64,000 nucleotides of DNA from Armillaria gallica (taxonomy: Eukaryota > Basidiomycota > Agaricomycetes > Agaricales > Physalacriaceae): contig JBANDB010000008.1 in the NCBI GenBank assembly GCA_037576215.1, positions 868,001 through 932,000 of the forward strand. The letters are read 5' to 3'. Below are positions 1-11,821 of this stretch, piece by piece; position 1 is the stretch's first letter, and each line of letters opens with the position of its first letter. The notes below the pieces were generated by a model. The model did no database searches. It worked only from the letters and a program-made list of their open reading frames with translations, and was not told the origin of the DNA. The position numbers were made by a program, and so were the translations under genes.

Positions 1-337
1 GACTCGCGAAATAAGTACCCATCGGCTTGAAATTTTGTTGGTACATGAACGATGTGTGTCCCTGTAACTCTTCGGTCTAAACATACGACACGCAGCATGT
101 GGCTTATATCAATATCTTCTCATCAACGTAGACATCTTATCTGTTTGATCTCGTCGAGAGGCTACTATAGACTAGATGCTGGTACATGTGCTAAGGGCTT
201 CGTTCTAATAGCTTCTTTCATCACAAAACGGGGGACTTGATTCTGCCCTTGACGGCCTGGTATGTTTCACAGATCTTTAAAACTGGACGATTGACTGTAC
301 GAGGAATCACAAGTCTCCTTTGTTCGTGCTAGTCCTA
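1..337. other. No gene recognised
   Basis: This stretch precedes the DUF6533-type gene and may hold its promoter. I see no coding pattern or repeat in it. Confidence 0.4.
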
Positions 338-1500
338 ATGTCTACCGCAGGCTCTGTTGGCCAAATATTATTTGCAAAGTATACACCGCGTACGTTAACA
401 CAGTTTGCTATGTTCATACATCGGGACCTAACGACAAGATAGCTGCAGGAATTGCTCTTATCTTATGGGACCATTGCCTGACTTTCGACGAAGAAGTGGC
501 AGCGATGTGGGGATCTTTCAAAGGACCGGTCCTCACAAAAGTCATCTATATGATGAACCGTTACTTCACGGAGGCTGTGATACTGTATACAGCCTACGGT
601 TCGTGGCCAGTTTTTCGTGCCTCCGCCCCTCCCTAATTTGTCTCGAATTTAGTCTTCACTGGATTGAGAGGACCCACAGCTAACAAGGTCAGTGATTGGC
701 GCTTCCGCGATGAGCTGACATTAATATCAGAACTAGGAGTAAGCTTAATGCATATTGGTTTAAAGAGACCGTCAAGTAACACGTTTTTAGTTGCGCAACC
801 GTTTTCTGGTTAATTACTATCTCTGCGACCGTTTTAGCTGGCATATTACAATGTTGGTTGCCCGGTTTCATCATTGGAATATCTGTGGCTGACAGTAAAT
901 GAAGTTTTCATCATGCTGCGTGCCTATCGATTGTGGGATCACAAACAAACTATACGCAGAGTGTTGCTCGCCGTATTTGTTGCCTGTATGACAGGCACGC
1001 TGGTTCTTTCTGTCATGATGGTTTTGACCCTTTCGAGGACACAAGGTAGTCGTCGTTTGTTTCCTGATGACATATTGCTAACGCCTTTACCACAGTCGTG
1101 CTACCCCCCAAAGTGGCAACTTGTTCGGTTCCTGAGATTCCGAAGACAACACCTTTCCTGATGGGTACATTGGTGAGCCCTCGATCCCCTAGAAAGTGAA
1201 TATCTGCTGATTGAATACAGCTGTTATTCAATCTTTTGTTATATCGGTCTCCTTCTACAATGCTCTTGAAGAACCGCGCCGGCGCGAAAGCGAAGTTTTT
1301 GATAAGCTGCGGCGCGATGGCGTAAAGACTTACTTTGTAAGCTTGCTACCACCCCCCTCCAATGCTAGTACATCTGTTAAACTCTGTCCTAGATTGTTTC
1401 TCGTAGGTCATAACGACTTTTGCCTTAGGGACCGTTTTCATTGTTATCTTTAGTTCTATGGGTGTTGCTTCTTATAACCTCTCTTATTGCAGAGGTAGGT
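338..1500 (+). CDS. DUF6533-type multi-pass membrane protein, possibly decayed
   Basis: The family signature is visible: an ALILWDHCLTFDEEV segment near 450-500, then a membrane helix and a TGLRGP motif reached by removing an intron of about 53 bases after position 598. Further on come the NEVFIMLRAYRLWDH motif (about 895-945), a strongly hydrophobic helix (about 960-1025) and an LRRDG motif near 1310. This is the usual order in DUF6533 proteins, which are basidiomycete-specific integral membrane proteins of unknown function. The first ATG that fits is at 338, but the borders of the first and last exons are uncertain. The region after 1350 does not give a clean terminal exon, so the gene may be degenerate at its 3' end. 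The family call is fairly safe; intactness is not. Confidence 0.6.
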
Positions 1501-4126
1501 GTCGCTTGAGCATATATCGCCTCTCCGTCTACTGATTTTCTCTTAGATGTGGGTATTCTTCCCTATTTTGGTGTATGTGTTGTGTTACCATCTGCGCATG
1601 AGAGTAGGATACTGACGCTTCCCTCAGTCTCGCATGGCCTGTGACGACTAATCTTACCTCTCGGATGCACCTTCGCATCGAAAGCCTGAGACTGTCCGAC
1701 ATTGCACATCCTACCATGATATACACGACACAAGAAGACTGACATCTGACATATATATGAAACATAATCACTCTTCTTAACATACTTAATGATATGACGA
1801 GTGCAGCCATAATAGACGTGTTTGTACGACAAGCTATCGTCCGCCCGGCTGTGAGAGCCGTTGAACTACGTGCTGACCTGTTTGCCAATAGGTCCTGTGA
1901 AGGTATTTAGCGCACACTTCTTCGTAAGAATTTAGCCTTTCATTTTCTGTCTTCCGCATATTCTCATTCAACTTCGGCCGAGGCGTTTACTACTGGGCCG
2001 AATCATAGCCACGTTTGGCACCTGAGCAGCACTTGTGTGAAGTTCGATCCAATAATCGAAGGCACGCATTTCGTTCCATTCGGTAACAAACCTCACGCAA
2101 CTAGTACTACTTCATTTTATCGATCCTAGTCTTTTCCTTCCGGATCTATCAGTTCACGATTGTTCCTTCAAGGTGCTTCTTTGGGAACTTGCTAGCCATC
2201 CTATATCCTTCTGAATCCATTTCCGTATGTATGGTGCCAAGAGAGTCCAGACAATGCATTCTTGCGTTGTATTGAACGCCCCGTCATTCCTGTTCAGAGA
2301 CCGACATATGAACAGGTGGCGGAGGATCGCCACTAAACTTAGCGCTGGTAGCTAAGTACCAGGAGATCTCTTCCAAACATAATCGAGATATTCATTGTGA
2401 TATTTGGTTGCAGGCATTTCCTTCTGTTTCGTAGGTGGATTCTTCTCGAGTTAACTGCCATAAAACTTCACACGTCTCAGCATCTCCGGACTATCTTAGA
2501 ACAGAGGTGTGCGGCGGTCTACTCACTAGAAAGCGGGCGATGAACTTTTAACTTCCCCATTCTGAAGCGCCGAGATGGAAGTTCCCGAATTTTCACCTTC
2601 CGTGATGCTCTGCAGAACTCCATCGGGATAGCTAAAGCGCTTCCAATACGCCACTACCCAAACTTTGGCGCAGATTATTCAGGGAGGAAAAAACTGGATT
2701 GATGCAGGTTATTCGGACGTCGTTACTTGCTGTTCAATAATAATTTGATCTTCAGGTCCCAACGTCGATGGCGAGAAAGGGCTCAGAAGTCCTGCCGATC
2801 TCCGTATCATACAAGAAGAAGTTGGACATTAAGGTGATGCACAACCGTACACAGTAGGCTAGGGTCAGCAAGCCGCTTCGCATGATCGCCGCGTCAACGA
2901 TAGACCATCTAATATTTCAGAGGCACGTGATGACTCACATCCATCGCGTAAGGAATCGGAGGGCGGGTTTTCCTGATGGCCGTCTATTAAGGGGGTGTCC
3001 ACAGTGCGCACGTTGGCCGCCTGTGTACCCTAAGTTCCTGGAGACCTTGTATTATCTCAACCCTGAAACTGGGTAAGCCCATACTCTGACACGGAGATTA
3101 TACCACATACCTCGATGTAAACATCAGTGGTGATGTAGAGGGGAACGACGCGTTTTCATTGCGGGATCAGTAGCAATGATATGACGTGTGGAGGTCGAAC
3201 GCAAGGCGGCTGCGGCCCTGAAACTTCTAACCACAAACATGATAACGAAGTGTTCGAACTCGCTGAGGAACGTTATCCAATGATGTGGCGTCAGCGTTAA
3301 TCATTCCAATGGCATTTCAGCTGTAGGTCACAGATCGGATTTCGCCTTGTGGATTAGCATCGCGCTAAAGCCATAGGTGAAGCTGATTGCTAGCGCTTCT
3401 GGAAAGAACTTCACGATAATTGCGGCGAAAACCCGTCATTTGTTCTAAAGCCCGGGACCCGATGAGGCACATTTAGTAAGTCGCAAAGGTTGACTTTATG
3501 GGTCAAATGCGAGTCTCGGATGCTGCGAGAATTTGACAGGTCCAGTAGAGGCGGAGACGGGCCGTGGGGTACAGATATATTTGTGGGGTTTAGACAAAGA
3601 GAGGCGTCTTCTTTGGTCAACAGCCAGCGCACGGGATTAGGCTGCACGTAAATAACGGCACCGTCTGAGTGCATCATTTTAGATATGTAGTTGAACTTAG
3701 GAAGCTTGGGGAATGGGGTAGCACTGAAAATTTTCAATGTTGTTCCGTAAGAAGCAGGCAACGCAATGTCGGTTCAGTCAGTGGCGGAATTGATAAACAG
3801 AATGATACCAGCGGGAAGCTCTTACAAATAAGTCCGACTTTGACGCCTACTAACGATTGCCTGAGAAATTTGCAGTCCCCAATGCAACTCAAAAGGTACA
3901 AGAAGTATATTGCTGGGGAGAAGAGGTGCTAGAAGGGTATTATGAGTCTCGGCACCGATACGCGATATCCAGAAGGCAATTTAGCGAATCCAGGAAAGAA
4001 AATGCGACTGTCCGGCCCGACTTGGCACCGACGGGTATGATTGGCGGCTTTCCCATAAGCTTGTACTTGTTTGATTTCAAAGCCGTTCTATTCCGATGCG
4101 GCGCTGAATTTTTGTTACGAGCGGCC
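1501..4126. other. Gene-poor stretch, nothing recognised
   Basis: About 2.6 kb without a protein I recognise. Open frames occur on both strands, the longest being 116 codons on the minus strand at 3411-3761. None shows a family motif or a convincing exon chain. The last few hundred bases probably hold the promoter of the ribosomal protein gene that starts at 4127. Confidence 0.4.
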
Positions 4127-4813
4127 ATGTCGCAGGTTGTGGGGAATGTGTGTCTCCTAGTCAGTTTCTTGGCCCACCATTGATGTCAATTCACAGACTG
4201 CACTGGCATATGCCCGAGTATGGCACCAGGTTGACGCGACGGACCGCATCCTCGGTAAACTGGCCGAACGAATTGCACTTGTTCTAATGGGAAAGCACAA
4301 GCCCATTTACGATCCCAGCGGTGCGTTAGACGCGTCCTTCTCTCTGACGAAACTCTAATAATACCAGTGGATTGCGGGGACTACGTGATTGTCACGAATT
4401 GCCTCAAGGTGAAGGTGACCGGACGCAAGCCCGAACAGTTTTTATATCGAAAACATTCCATGTACCCAGGAGGATTGAAGGAGACACCGTACAAGGATAT
4501 GATGGTGAAAAAGCCTGAAGAGGTGCGTTTGCTCTTGCTATTATTTCGTGGGAGGTGGTTGCTCAAGAGATTATAGATCATTCGCCATGCTGTCTCTGGG
4601 ATGTTGCCCAAAAACAAATTACGGGAACGACGGCTAGAAAGACTACGAATATTTCCTGCGAACGAAATGGGCATCCTGGAAGCGAATCTCTTACGCAGTT
4701 GGGAAGATGGAACTCTTCCCAGTGACTGGAACTCGACGAAGCTTGTTGCAGAGAAGCCAAGGATTTTATTAGGTGGGCTGGTCGACAAATCTGCGTTTTA
4801 CACAACACCGTAA
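4127..4813 (+). CDS. MRPL23: Mitochondrial large-subunit ribosomal protein uL13m
   Basis: Exons 4127-4147, 4197-4320, 4368-4522 and 4577-4813 join in frame with GT-AG introns of 46-54 bases to give 178 residues. The product has the L13 signature in order: [19 protein letters not shown] near residue 16, [11 protein letters not shown] near 38, [11 protein letters not shown] near 50, the [13 protein letters not shown] loop near 75, and [18 protein letters not shown] after residue 110. L13 is a structural component of the large subunit. The KHSMYPGG loop and the L-[RK]-x-R-[RK]-L-E-R-L motif are typical of the fungal mitochondrial form. The start at 4127 is chosen because it puts a seven-residue first exon directly onto a good splice site. 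The 3' end lies only 10 bases from the stop of the convergent gene downstream. Confidence 0.9.
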
Positions 4814-4823
4814 TGTTCCTACG

Positions 4824-5904
4824 CTATGTCTGAATTAATTTCGGTTGCTTGGGACGCTGGCGATATCCGGTGATTTCATCTGCAACCTCATTTTCATCGG
4901 CATCTTCAGAATCCTCTCTAGTCATGTTTTCTTCACCGACGGCGGACCTCGCGTCCCCTTCATCACCGTCAGCTTCATCATACCATTCATCAGGTATGTC
5001 TGGTTCCAGCAAATGCGCAACATGTTCTTGTAGCAAGACACCTTCGAAAGATAAGAGTCCAAATATCCGCTGCGGCAGAAGCTCCTCACCAATGGCCATT
5101 AACGCCGTCCCGTCCATAAGTTTGTACATATCTCGCCTGGATACACCGATGGGATTCTTCGGTTTCTGGCCCCTCCTTCTCGGCCTGCCTTCTTTGTCAT
5201 CGGGTTCTTCTTCATCAACCGCTGGTTGCTCGGCGTCTTGCAGGTGACCATCTTCGTCTGAAAGGTCGCGATCATCGTTTGACTCTTCCCTTTTCGCTTT
5301 TGCAAGTCGTTTCATTTGTCGAGCCTTCCTTTCAAGCCGGTACGGCTTTGAAGCGTTAAGTAATTGGCCTCGTTCGCTGTAGTACACGCTTGCGAAATGA
5401 TGTACGCATTTTAGAAGGTCCTCCAATAAAAGAAACATGAACGTCGGTTCACTTCGGAGTGGTAAAGAAAAAGACATACGGATGAGGGCACTGAAAAATA
5501 TGAGAAAACAGGGTCATTTCCTTGAACAGCGTCCGAGGTAACCTGATACGAAGGCGCAGGTACATCAACATCGAGAAACGAAAAATCTTCAACAAATTTC
5601 CGGCGTTTCTCTGCCCGTTTTGTCTCCCGTTTTTTCACAGTGGCATGTTCCTCTTCGCTGCTCTCTAATGCCTTCTGTTTCCCCTTTCCGTCGTCAGGTT
5701 CACTAGAACTAGAATTCCTCCGTCTTCGCTTCACCTGCCATTGTCCAGCTGCATCCCTGGCCGTCCAGTTACCACGCGAGTCCCGGGCAGTATTTTTGTG
5801 GGATACGGGGCGTCGATTGCGATTTGTTGCTCGACACGGGTGCCATCTGTATGAACACGCAGACTTGAAAAGTCGTATATCGTAGTTCGGCGACGAGGAG
5901 GCAT
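4824..5904 (-). CDS. Nuclear-type acidic/basic protein, possibly RRN9-like
   Basis: Exons 5904-5776, 5734-5480 and 5420-4824 join in frame to give 326 residues. The protein starts MPPRRR and has a KRRRRN basic run that looks like a nuclear signal. It continues with a conserved-looking block, DLLKCVHHFASVYYSERGQL, and a second block, RRDMYKLMDGTALMAIGEE, followed by a very acidic tail. The helical YY-x-E-RG block resembles the Rrn9 domain of the RNA polymerase I upstream activating factor, but I assign this from memory of the pattern only. Intron 1 (about 41 bases) is very short and its donor could lie three bases further on. The gene is head to head with TTC27/EMW1 across 274 bases and overlaps nothing. 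Confidence 0.45.
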
Positions 5905-6178
5905 GAGAAGTGAACGAAGCTTCGGGATTATCCGAATCTCAATTTCGCAAATACTCAAAGTTCCGGGAAAGGCGTAGGCGCTCCTTTTGGCAAAAGCTTT
6001 TTGTCGCTTTTTTGTTGAGCAGATGGGAGCGCGGCCCTGGTTGGTTGGTTGGTTTTTCGAACAAAGTTCGTTATTCCGTCATCGATAACTCACGTGGCGT
6101 TTTCCGGCTCCGAAACCCAAACCGATCAGTGATCACAAATTTCGGCTTGCTAACCAACAACTTGCACAAAACAGTTCG
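5905..6178. promoter_or_regulatory. Shared promoter region between divergent genes
   Basis: A 274-base gap separates the start codons of the RRN9-like gene (minus) and TTC27/EMW1 (plus), so both must be driven from here. I see no obvious TATA box. The sequence is rich in short CGAA and GGTT runs. Confidence 0.5.
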
Positions 6179-8924
6179 ATGAGTGTGGACCTTGCTTCGC
6201 TTGAAAAGTCACTTCTGACGGGAAAATGGGATACACAGATACCTGACTCTCAGGATCCCGCCGTGTCATTAGCCAAATCTGTGGTGGAAGGCCGGTTTCG
6301 CGATACTCTCACATCCCAATCTGCTAGAACATTCTTCAGGGTCTCGCAGGACATCGAGAATGGTTCTTTGAGCGCAGTCATAGACACTAACTCGTCTATA
6401 CCAAATCAATCCAGCCCCGATCAGGAAATCTTACGTTTGACGATTGCAGTCGCCTGCCTTCATGCATTCATTCAGGCGAACTGGACAGGTCCGGATCTAG
6501 ATGTCACTCCCGCTGAAATCCTCGCTACACCTTCCGACGCATCATTTCCCGTATCGGATGAGCGCCTAAACCAAAAATCCATCACCGAGCTTGCGCACGG
6601 TGGAGAGCCCGCATACCATCTCATCGAAGTAGCATCGTTCCTGCGCTTGGCACAGATTCTACTGGAGTTCCCTTTGCACGCTGCAAGACTGCACTGTGGT
6701 GGCGCCTGCGTAGTCAACTGGTTCATCAGCAGGTGCTTGATGAGCCTGTTTCCATACCCTCGGACACCCTTGGACCCTTCGAAGAGCTGGAGACTTTGTA
6801 TGCATCGGACCCGGAGCTTTTAGGGAGGCTGCACCTCGAGCAAGGTCTCCTGCATCATCTACTGTCTCAGGATAAGTTGGCCGTGGAGTATTTTGTTCGT
6901 GCAGGGCGGAGTACGGGACTCGAATATGAGCTGACAGGAGCACTCGGTAAACGGACTAAGTTCCAGAATACTGAGCTCAGCCAACTTGTTCTTCTTGCCG
7001 AGAGTCATCTTCCAGGAGACGCTCCCACCAATGTCACCGCTGAGTCGAATATAGCGCAGGTTCCGGAAACGCTACCTCTCAATGATGACACGCTCCTCGA
7101 GCAAACGCAGTTTACCTCGTTTAATTCCTCCCACTCAGGTTCCCGGCTTCACCACCTTGATCCATCCTCGCAACCGGCACTACACCCTTTGGATCAGTGT
7201 ATCCTTCTAGGCCTCTGCCTTAATGTCAAAAATACATCCCCATTACACGGTCTAACGACGGAACAGATGTCCCCATATGTTGCCCGTGTCATATCTCACC
7301 CCAGAAATTGGACCGTCCACACGATGGCATTACTCCTTAGGTCCCGCTTGGAGTCTACACGGACCAGGACCGTGGAACGTTCAGCCCTTCAACTCCAGGC
7401 GCTAGTGGACCAAATGCCCACTGCAGACTCCACGCTCTCCGAGCGACTCCTCCTCTTCCACTCCATCCTCCTCCCAAGCAGGTGGGACATGGAGAAAGAA
7501 CTTGCTCAACGCTACATCAGCCTGGGCGTCGTCAAGTCCGCTCTGGAAATATTCGAGAGACTCGAGATGTGGGAAGAAGTTGTCAGGTGCTGGGTCACGA
7601 TGGAACGTCCAGAAAAAGGGCTTACCATCATCCGAGATCTTCTCGAAGGGCGCAAGCTTGAGTCCGAGACCGTCACTAACAGAGGAAAAACAGCGTCTGA
7701 CGATCGGAGAAAGGCACTCGACGCCACACGGGAAGCCAAACTGTGGTGCCTATTGGGCGATCTCGAGCCTGAAAGGGCAGTGGCTCATTATGAACGTGCC
7801 TGGGGGATTTCTAAACAGACCTCCGGGAGGGCCGTACGTTCTTTGGGGGGATACTATTTCGCACGGGGAGAATATGAGAAAGCTATTGGTTACCTGAGAA
7901 AGGCTGTAGCGATACACCCACTCTTATCGCGCTCATGGTTCATCCTAGGGTGTTCCTGTATGCGAGTGGAAGACTGGGAAGGTGCTAAAAACGCGTTTAC
8001 CCGGTGTGTCGCTATCGATGAAGAGGATGCGGAGAGCTGGAATAACTTGGCGACCATGTACCTCCGGATCGGTACCTCATCTTCTGAGAGTATTACCGAT
8101 CGGGAAAAAGATGGAGATGCCCAGGTATGTCACATGTCAGAAAACATCAAGTGCGAGCTAATTTTGTTATCCTTAAGCGACAGAATGCGTCATTTACTTA
8201 CAAAAGCGAAGCCGCAAAGTCTATTCCATATGAAAATAAGATGCTTGCATTCAGGGCTCTTCAACAAGGGTTGAAGCACAGTTACGACAATTGGCGGATG
8301 TGGTCGAATTATATGGTGGTCGCTATGGACGTGGGACAGATGGCGGAGGCGTGTAGAGCACTTAGTCGCGTCGTCGAAGAGACAGTCGATAAGGCTGGAG
8401 CCAAATCTGTCGACGAGCAGGTCCTGGAGAGGCTAGTTGACGCAGTGACGAGAGCCCCAGCGAATTTGGAAGATGCCGTGGAAGGCGGGGACATCCCAAA
8501 CGCGACCATAAACCCCAACGAAGGCCACGGGTTGCTTCGAAATGTGTTGATACTCTTCGAACGGACCATTCTACCACGAGTCTCGTCTTCTCGAATCTTC
8601 AATGCTTATGCGAGACTGCTGACTTGGCAATCACGCTGGGAAGACGCTCTTAAGGCGTACCTCGATGGCTATCGGTGCGGCACGGCTGGAACCATGGAGA
8701 AGGGCGAAACAGAAATCGTCAAGTGGCGTGATGCCGTTACGGAGGTAGAAGAAATAGTAGACGTTTTGAGGAACTTCGGTCCGCGGGTGGATGGGTTCAA
8801 GTGGAGATTGCAGGCTCGCAGCCTTGTGCGGACATTCGTCGGCCGCAGTAAGGACTTTGAAGACGAGTCGGAGTGGAAGAGACTCAGCGAGTTATTGGAT
8901 GAGTTGCGTAAAGAGGAAGAGTAA
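6179..8924 (+). CDS. EMW1: TPR protein of the TTC27 / Emw1 family
   Basis: The product, about 890 residues, matches the TTC27/Emw1 layout. It has a helical N-terminus, a WWRLRSQLVHQ motif near 6697, a long middle region, and TPR units from about residue 470, including NNLATMYLRIG-like and ARGEYEKAIGYLRKA helices. A tail follows with the WRMWSNYMVVAMDVGQ motif. Emw1 is essential for cell-wall maintenance in yeast; TTC27 is thought to be a co-chaperone-type adaptor. An intron at 8125-8183 is clear. Near 6690 the frame changes by one base just before WWRLR. Either a base is missing, or a 59-base intron (6629-6687) is removed, which would delete a hydrophobic VASFLRLAQILL helix that looks conserved. 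I favour a missing base. Confidence 0.85.
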
Positions 8925-9823
8925 ATTTTTTTTTTCGCGTGTAGGCCCGTGTCCGATAGAAGTTAATTTTCTGTTGTGGATGCAGGGTGCAGACGACGGG
9001 GATCGTTTTGTTTTATGTACAGGATAAGGTGGGATACTTCATCGGCTATGCATTATCACCGCGTATTTTGTTGTCACACAAGGCGTGATAGAATTAGGGC
9101 TCCTTGCTGCTTGGGGTATACGGCTGTGGCCGGCACCGCGCAAAATGAATCTGTTTAGATAATTGACCGGCGGCAATGTTGCCATACCGCTTCCAAGCCG
9201 TTGCCACATATTGTGGTTATTCCCCTTCAATTTTCTGTGTCCCGCCATCGTCGATTTTTCTTTTTAGCCATTTTATAGCTTGTAATTTGAAATGGACGCG
9301 TCGCTAGACTCCAGACTGAATGTAACGATATACGTCACAAGACCACCTCATAGTCGGCCAATGTAGTGTCTTTCCATCTTTTCATCGTAGTCGTTGATAT
9401 GTACTGTCCGTTAGAGAACTGATTTCTTAGCCACTTCTGCCGGATAACGCCGAATTAGATATTGACCAGAATTGACTAACTTAGAACAACGCATACGACA
9501 TTTCGAACACCTATTTTCACTTGTGCTCCTGATCTGCGTAGGAGTATGCACCTTCGCATTCCGTACATAAATCCTAGGCGCAAGTTCTGGAGTCACTTCA
9601 GGATATGCATAAGAACGTTGTATAACCTCATGGATTATCACGTTGTGTACTGTATGTATGGAGTACGAGTATGGAATTTATAGTCGGGCTATAAAGCATG
9701 ACGCATTATGAAGACGGATTAATACACGTGTTGGCATAGAAGTTTGGAGTGCGGAATGTAAACATAATAATACAAGTCTGGTATGTAGGTCATGACGAAA
9801 ATGTGATAACGATTGTTCAACTT
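8925..9823. other. Intergenic, nothing recognised
   Basis: Between the 3' end of TTC27 and the 3' end of the small minus-strand gene. There is a T-rich run just after the TTC27 stop (8925-8937). No gene pattern is seen. Confidence 0.5.
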
Positions 9824-10290
9824 TTACTGCCAATTCAGATCTTGGGCCATTCGATTTAGAATCAGAGTCGTGACAATTTCTGTGACAATGTGGAGGCCGG
9901 AAGGTTTGATAGTGAGCCGCGCATGGAAATCATCTTCCGGCGAACTGAGATCCCACGACGCTAGGAGAGTACGACCATCCATACACTAGAAAGGCAGCAA
10001 GCGCCCACATCAGAGGTGTGATGACCACGGGAGAACGACATGACCTACCTCCATCCGCGTGTTGGACATTCTCCATTTATAATTATTTCCGCTCTGTGAG
10101 GTGAAATATCGGGAACTAGGGCATTGGTTAATGGCGCGTGAAAAGGCACGAGCGAAGGCACGCACGAGCTTTTATCCCGCTCCTGACGCATGAGGTGGGA
10201 CATTGGGAGGTTGAGGGGGTTGTTGCCGTAGACAATATATCCCGGCGACGTGCGTGGTCCAAAGTAGAAGAAAGAATTTGACGGGCCCAT
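9824..10290 (-). CDS. Small protein, DUF6593-like
   Basis: Two exons are visible on the minus strand. Exon 1 runs from the ATG at 10290 to about 10049 and encodes [11 protein letters not shown], then [20 protein letters not shown]. Exon 2 ends at 9824 and encodes [19 protein letters not shown] followed by a beta-strand/helix stretch ending [11 protein letters not shown]. The exon 2 pattern, with its closing hydrophobic helix, recalls the small beta-rich DUF6593-type proteins common in mushrooms, whose function is unknown. The exon 1 donor AG|GTAGGT and the acceptor do not keep frame unless one G is missing from the GG run at the junction, so the exact model is open. The start at 10290 is preferred over an in-frame ATG upstream because conservation-like sequence begins there. 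Confidence 0.4.
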
Positions 10291-11258
10291 GATAGAGGCG
10301 TATTGCTGGGACCAGGGGGCTTCCCGCGTGAGTTTCATGACCAGCGTCGGGTACTGCGAGGCCTGTGATGCGCGATCAAAATTTCGGTGCCGCGAAGAGC
10401 AGAATTTGCAACCGTACCAAGATCCTATTGACGACAATCCCCCTCACACGTTAATCTAGTGCTCAACACCCAACACAGCATGGAAACACGCACAAGGTGA
10501 AGGCAGGGCGGCCCTGGAGGTCCTCGAATCGAAAGCTGAAGGGGTCTGACCCAAACTGAAGAAGGACGACGGAGGCCATGGGGGAAGGGGGGAAGAGATA
10601 GAGCAAGTGGAAAGTTTGTCGAGCCGTGATTTAACCATGATTATTGTTGTGGTCTCGAAAGCTCGAAGAAGGAATCTCGGAACGGATTGACTCCACGTGG
10701 AAGCACCGCCGGTGCAACTGCGCCACGTGTAGACCATGCCGCGTGGGCTCGCGTGGGCGGTGAGATCAAATCGTAGATTTGTAGATTGAACCTTGATTTT
10801 AAGAGAATAATATCACGACACGAGATCGGCAGTTGAAGGCCTCAAACGTCCAATGGTCCTGCGCCACGACTACCCCGCGTGCATGAGAGGACAAAAAATG
10901 CCGGAAAATGGATCAGATTGCAATCTATTCATACTACGGTTCCACTGTATCCGCTCTTTCCGGCGAATGAACCTAGGCCGGAAATTTTGCAAAAAGTATA
11001 TCGATGTGACGACATAATTCTATGGACTGGCTGCGCGGACACATCGCAACCGTTCGGAACGCTACCGTTATGAAAATTGGGTCACAGGGCCAATGAGTAA
11101 GGGGAGATGGAACGTACAAAGAAAGTTCCTGATGGAGACTGGAGATTTCGGTACTTTAGTCGTACACTACAGAAGAGACGTTCGCTCGTTATAAATACAC
11201 CGCTGCGAACAGAATGCGTACCGTGGACGATGCCTGGAATGTTGTACGTTAGTCCCGG
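10291..11258. other. Intergenic, nothing recognised
   Basis: Nearly 1 kb between two minus-strand genes. It includes CACGTGG and CACGTGT motifs near 10693 and 10722 (E-box cores) that could serve the small gene at 9824-10290. No coding exon was found. Confidence 0.4.
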
Positions 11259-11660
11259 TTATGAAATGAGTACGATAAAGAATCCCGCACCGTAGAATAG
11301 AGTCCACACAAGCACGAAGGTAAAGGCATTATCCTGCCCGGGGTTCACAAGGTCTGCCACGCCTCGAGGCATGTACTTGGCTGGATTCCCTCGGCAATTG
11401 ATGGTGTGAATGCAGAAGGACGTGAACAGAGTTGATACGAGGAACAGGGCGAAGCCGACCCAATTTTCGAGGCCAAGAATACCTGCGACCGCGCCGGAAA
11501 AGCAGGAAGAAAGGAATTTTATGGTCACGAGCGATGCGTTCGCCTGCACATTGGGCCCGTAGATGAGCTGAGCAGCGGCTTCGGCGGATGTGGCCATGTT
11601 GTCGTTGTCGAGTCCAGTGTCGGACACGGAGAGCTCCGATTCAATCTCCGCCGAGCTCAT
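11259..11660 (-). CDS. EMC6: ER membrane protein complex subunit 6 (EMC6)
   Basis: A single-exon frame of 133 residues. The LIYGPNVQANASLVTIKFLS segment leads into two adjacent membrane helices (SGAVAGILGLENWVGFALF and a second one). A loop follows, and then a third helix beginning FVLVWTLFYG near the C-terminus. This is the EMC6/Rab5-interacting family pattern. EMC6 is a core membrane subunit of the ER insertase that places tail-anchored and multi-pass proteins. The start at 11660 (MSSAEIE) gives a normal family length; an in-frame ATG 20 codons upstream would run into the shared promoter. It is divergent from HOM2. Confidence 0.88.
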   Translation of the reverse strand: MSSAEIESELSVSDTGLDNDNMATSAEAAAQLIYGPNVQANASLVTIKFLSSCFSGAVAGILGLENWVGFALFLVSTLFTSFCIHTINCRGNPAKYMPRGVADLVNPGQDNAFTFVLVWTLFYGAGFFIVLIS

Positions 11661-11821
11661 CTGGTGGTCACTGTGACTGTCACGTGTGGAGCGGCACACG
11701 TACCGGAACTGCATCGTCACCAGTCTCAGCGTCAGTTATGACTCTCAATAATGCCTCAGCAACCTCTGACAGTATTGATTTTAATTCCAGCCACTTTTTA
11801 TCCAAATATCCGCGACATACC
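11661..11821. promoter_or_regulatory. Shared promoter of EMC6 and HOM2
   Basis: The 161 bases between the two start codons contain a TCACGTG E-box-type core near 11680 inside a run of GTCAC/GTGAC repeats (TCACTGTGACTGTCACGTG). A basic helix-loop-helix factor of the Cbf1 type could bind there. This is inference from the motif alone. Confidence 0.4.

Noticed and set aside
4824..5247. Plus-strand frames opposite the RRN9-like gene
   Set aside because: Serine-rich shadow of the acidic minus-strand gene.
10456..10737. 93-codon minus-strand frame near the small DUF6593-like gene
   Set aside because: Low-complexity, no family motif and no splice context; probably chance.
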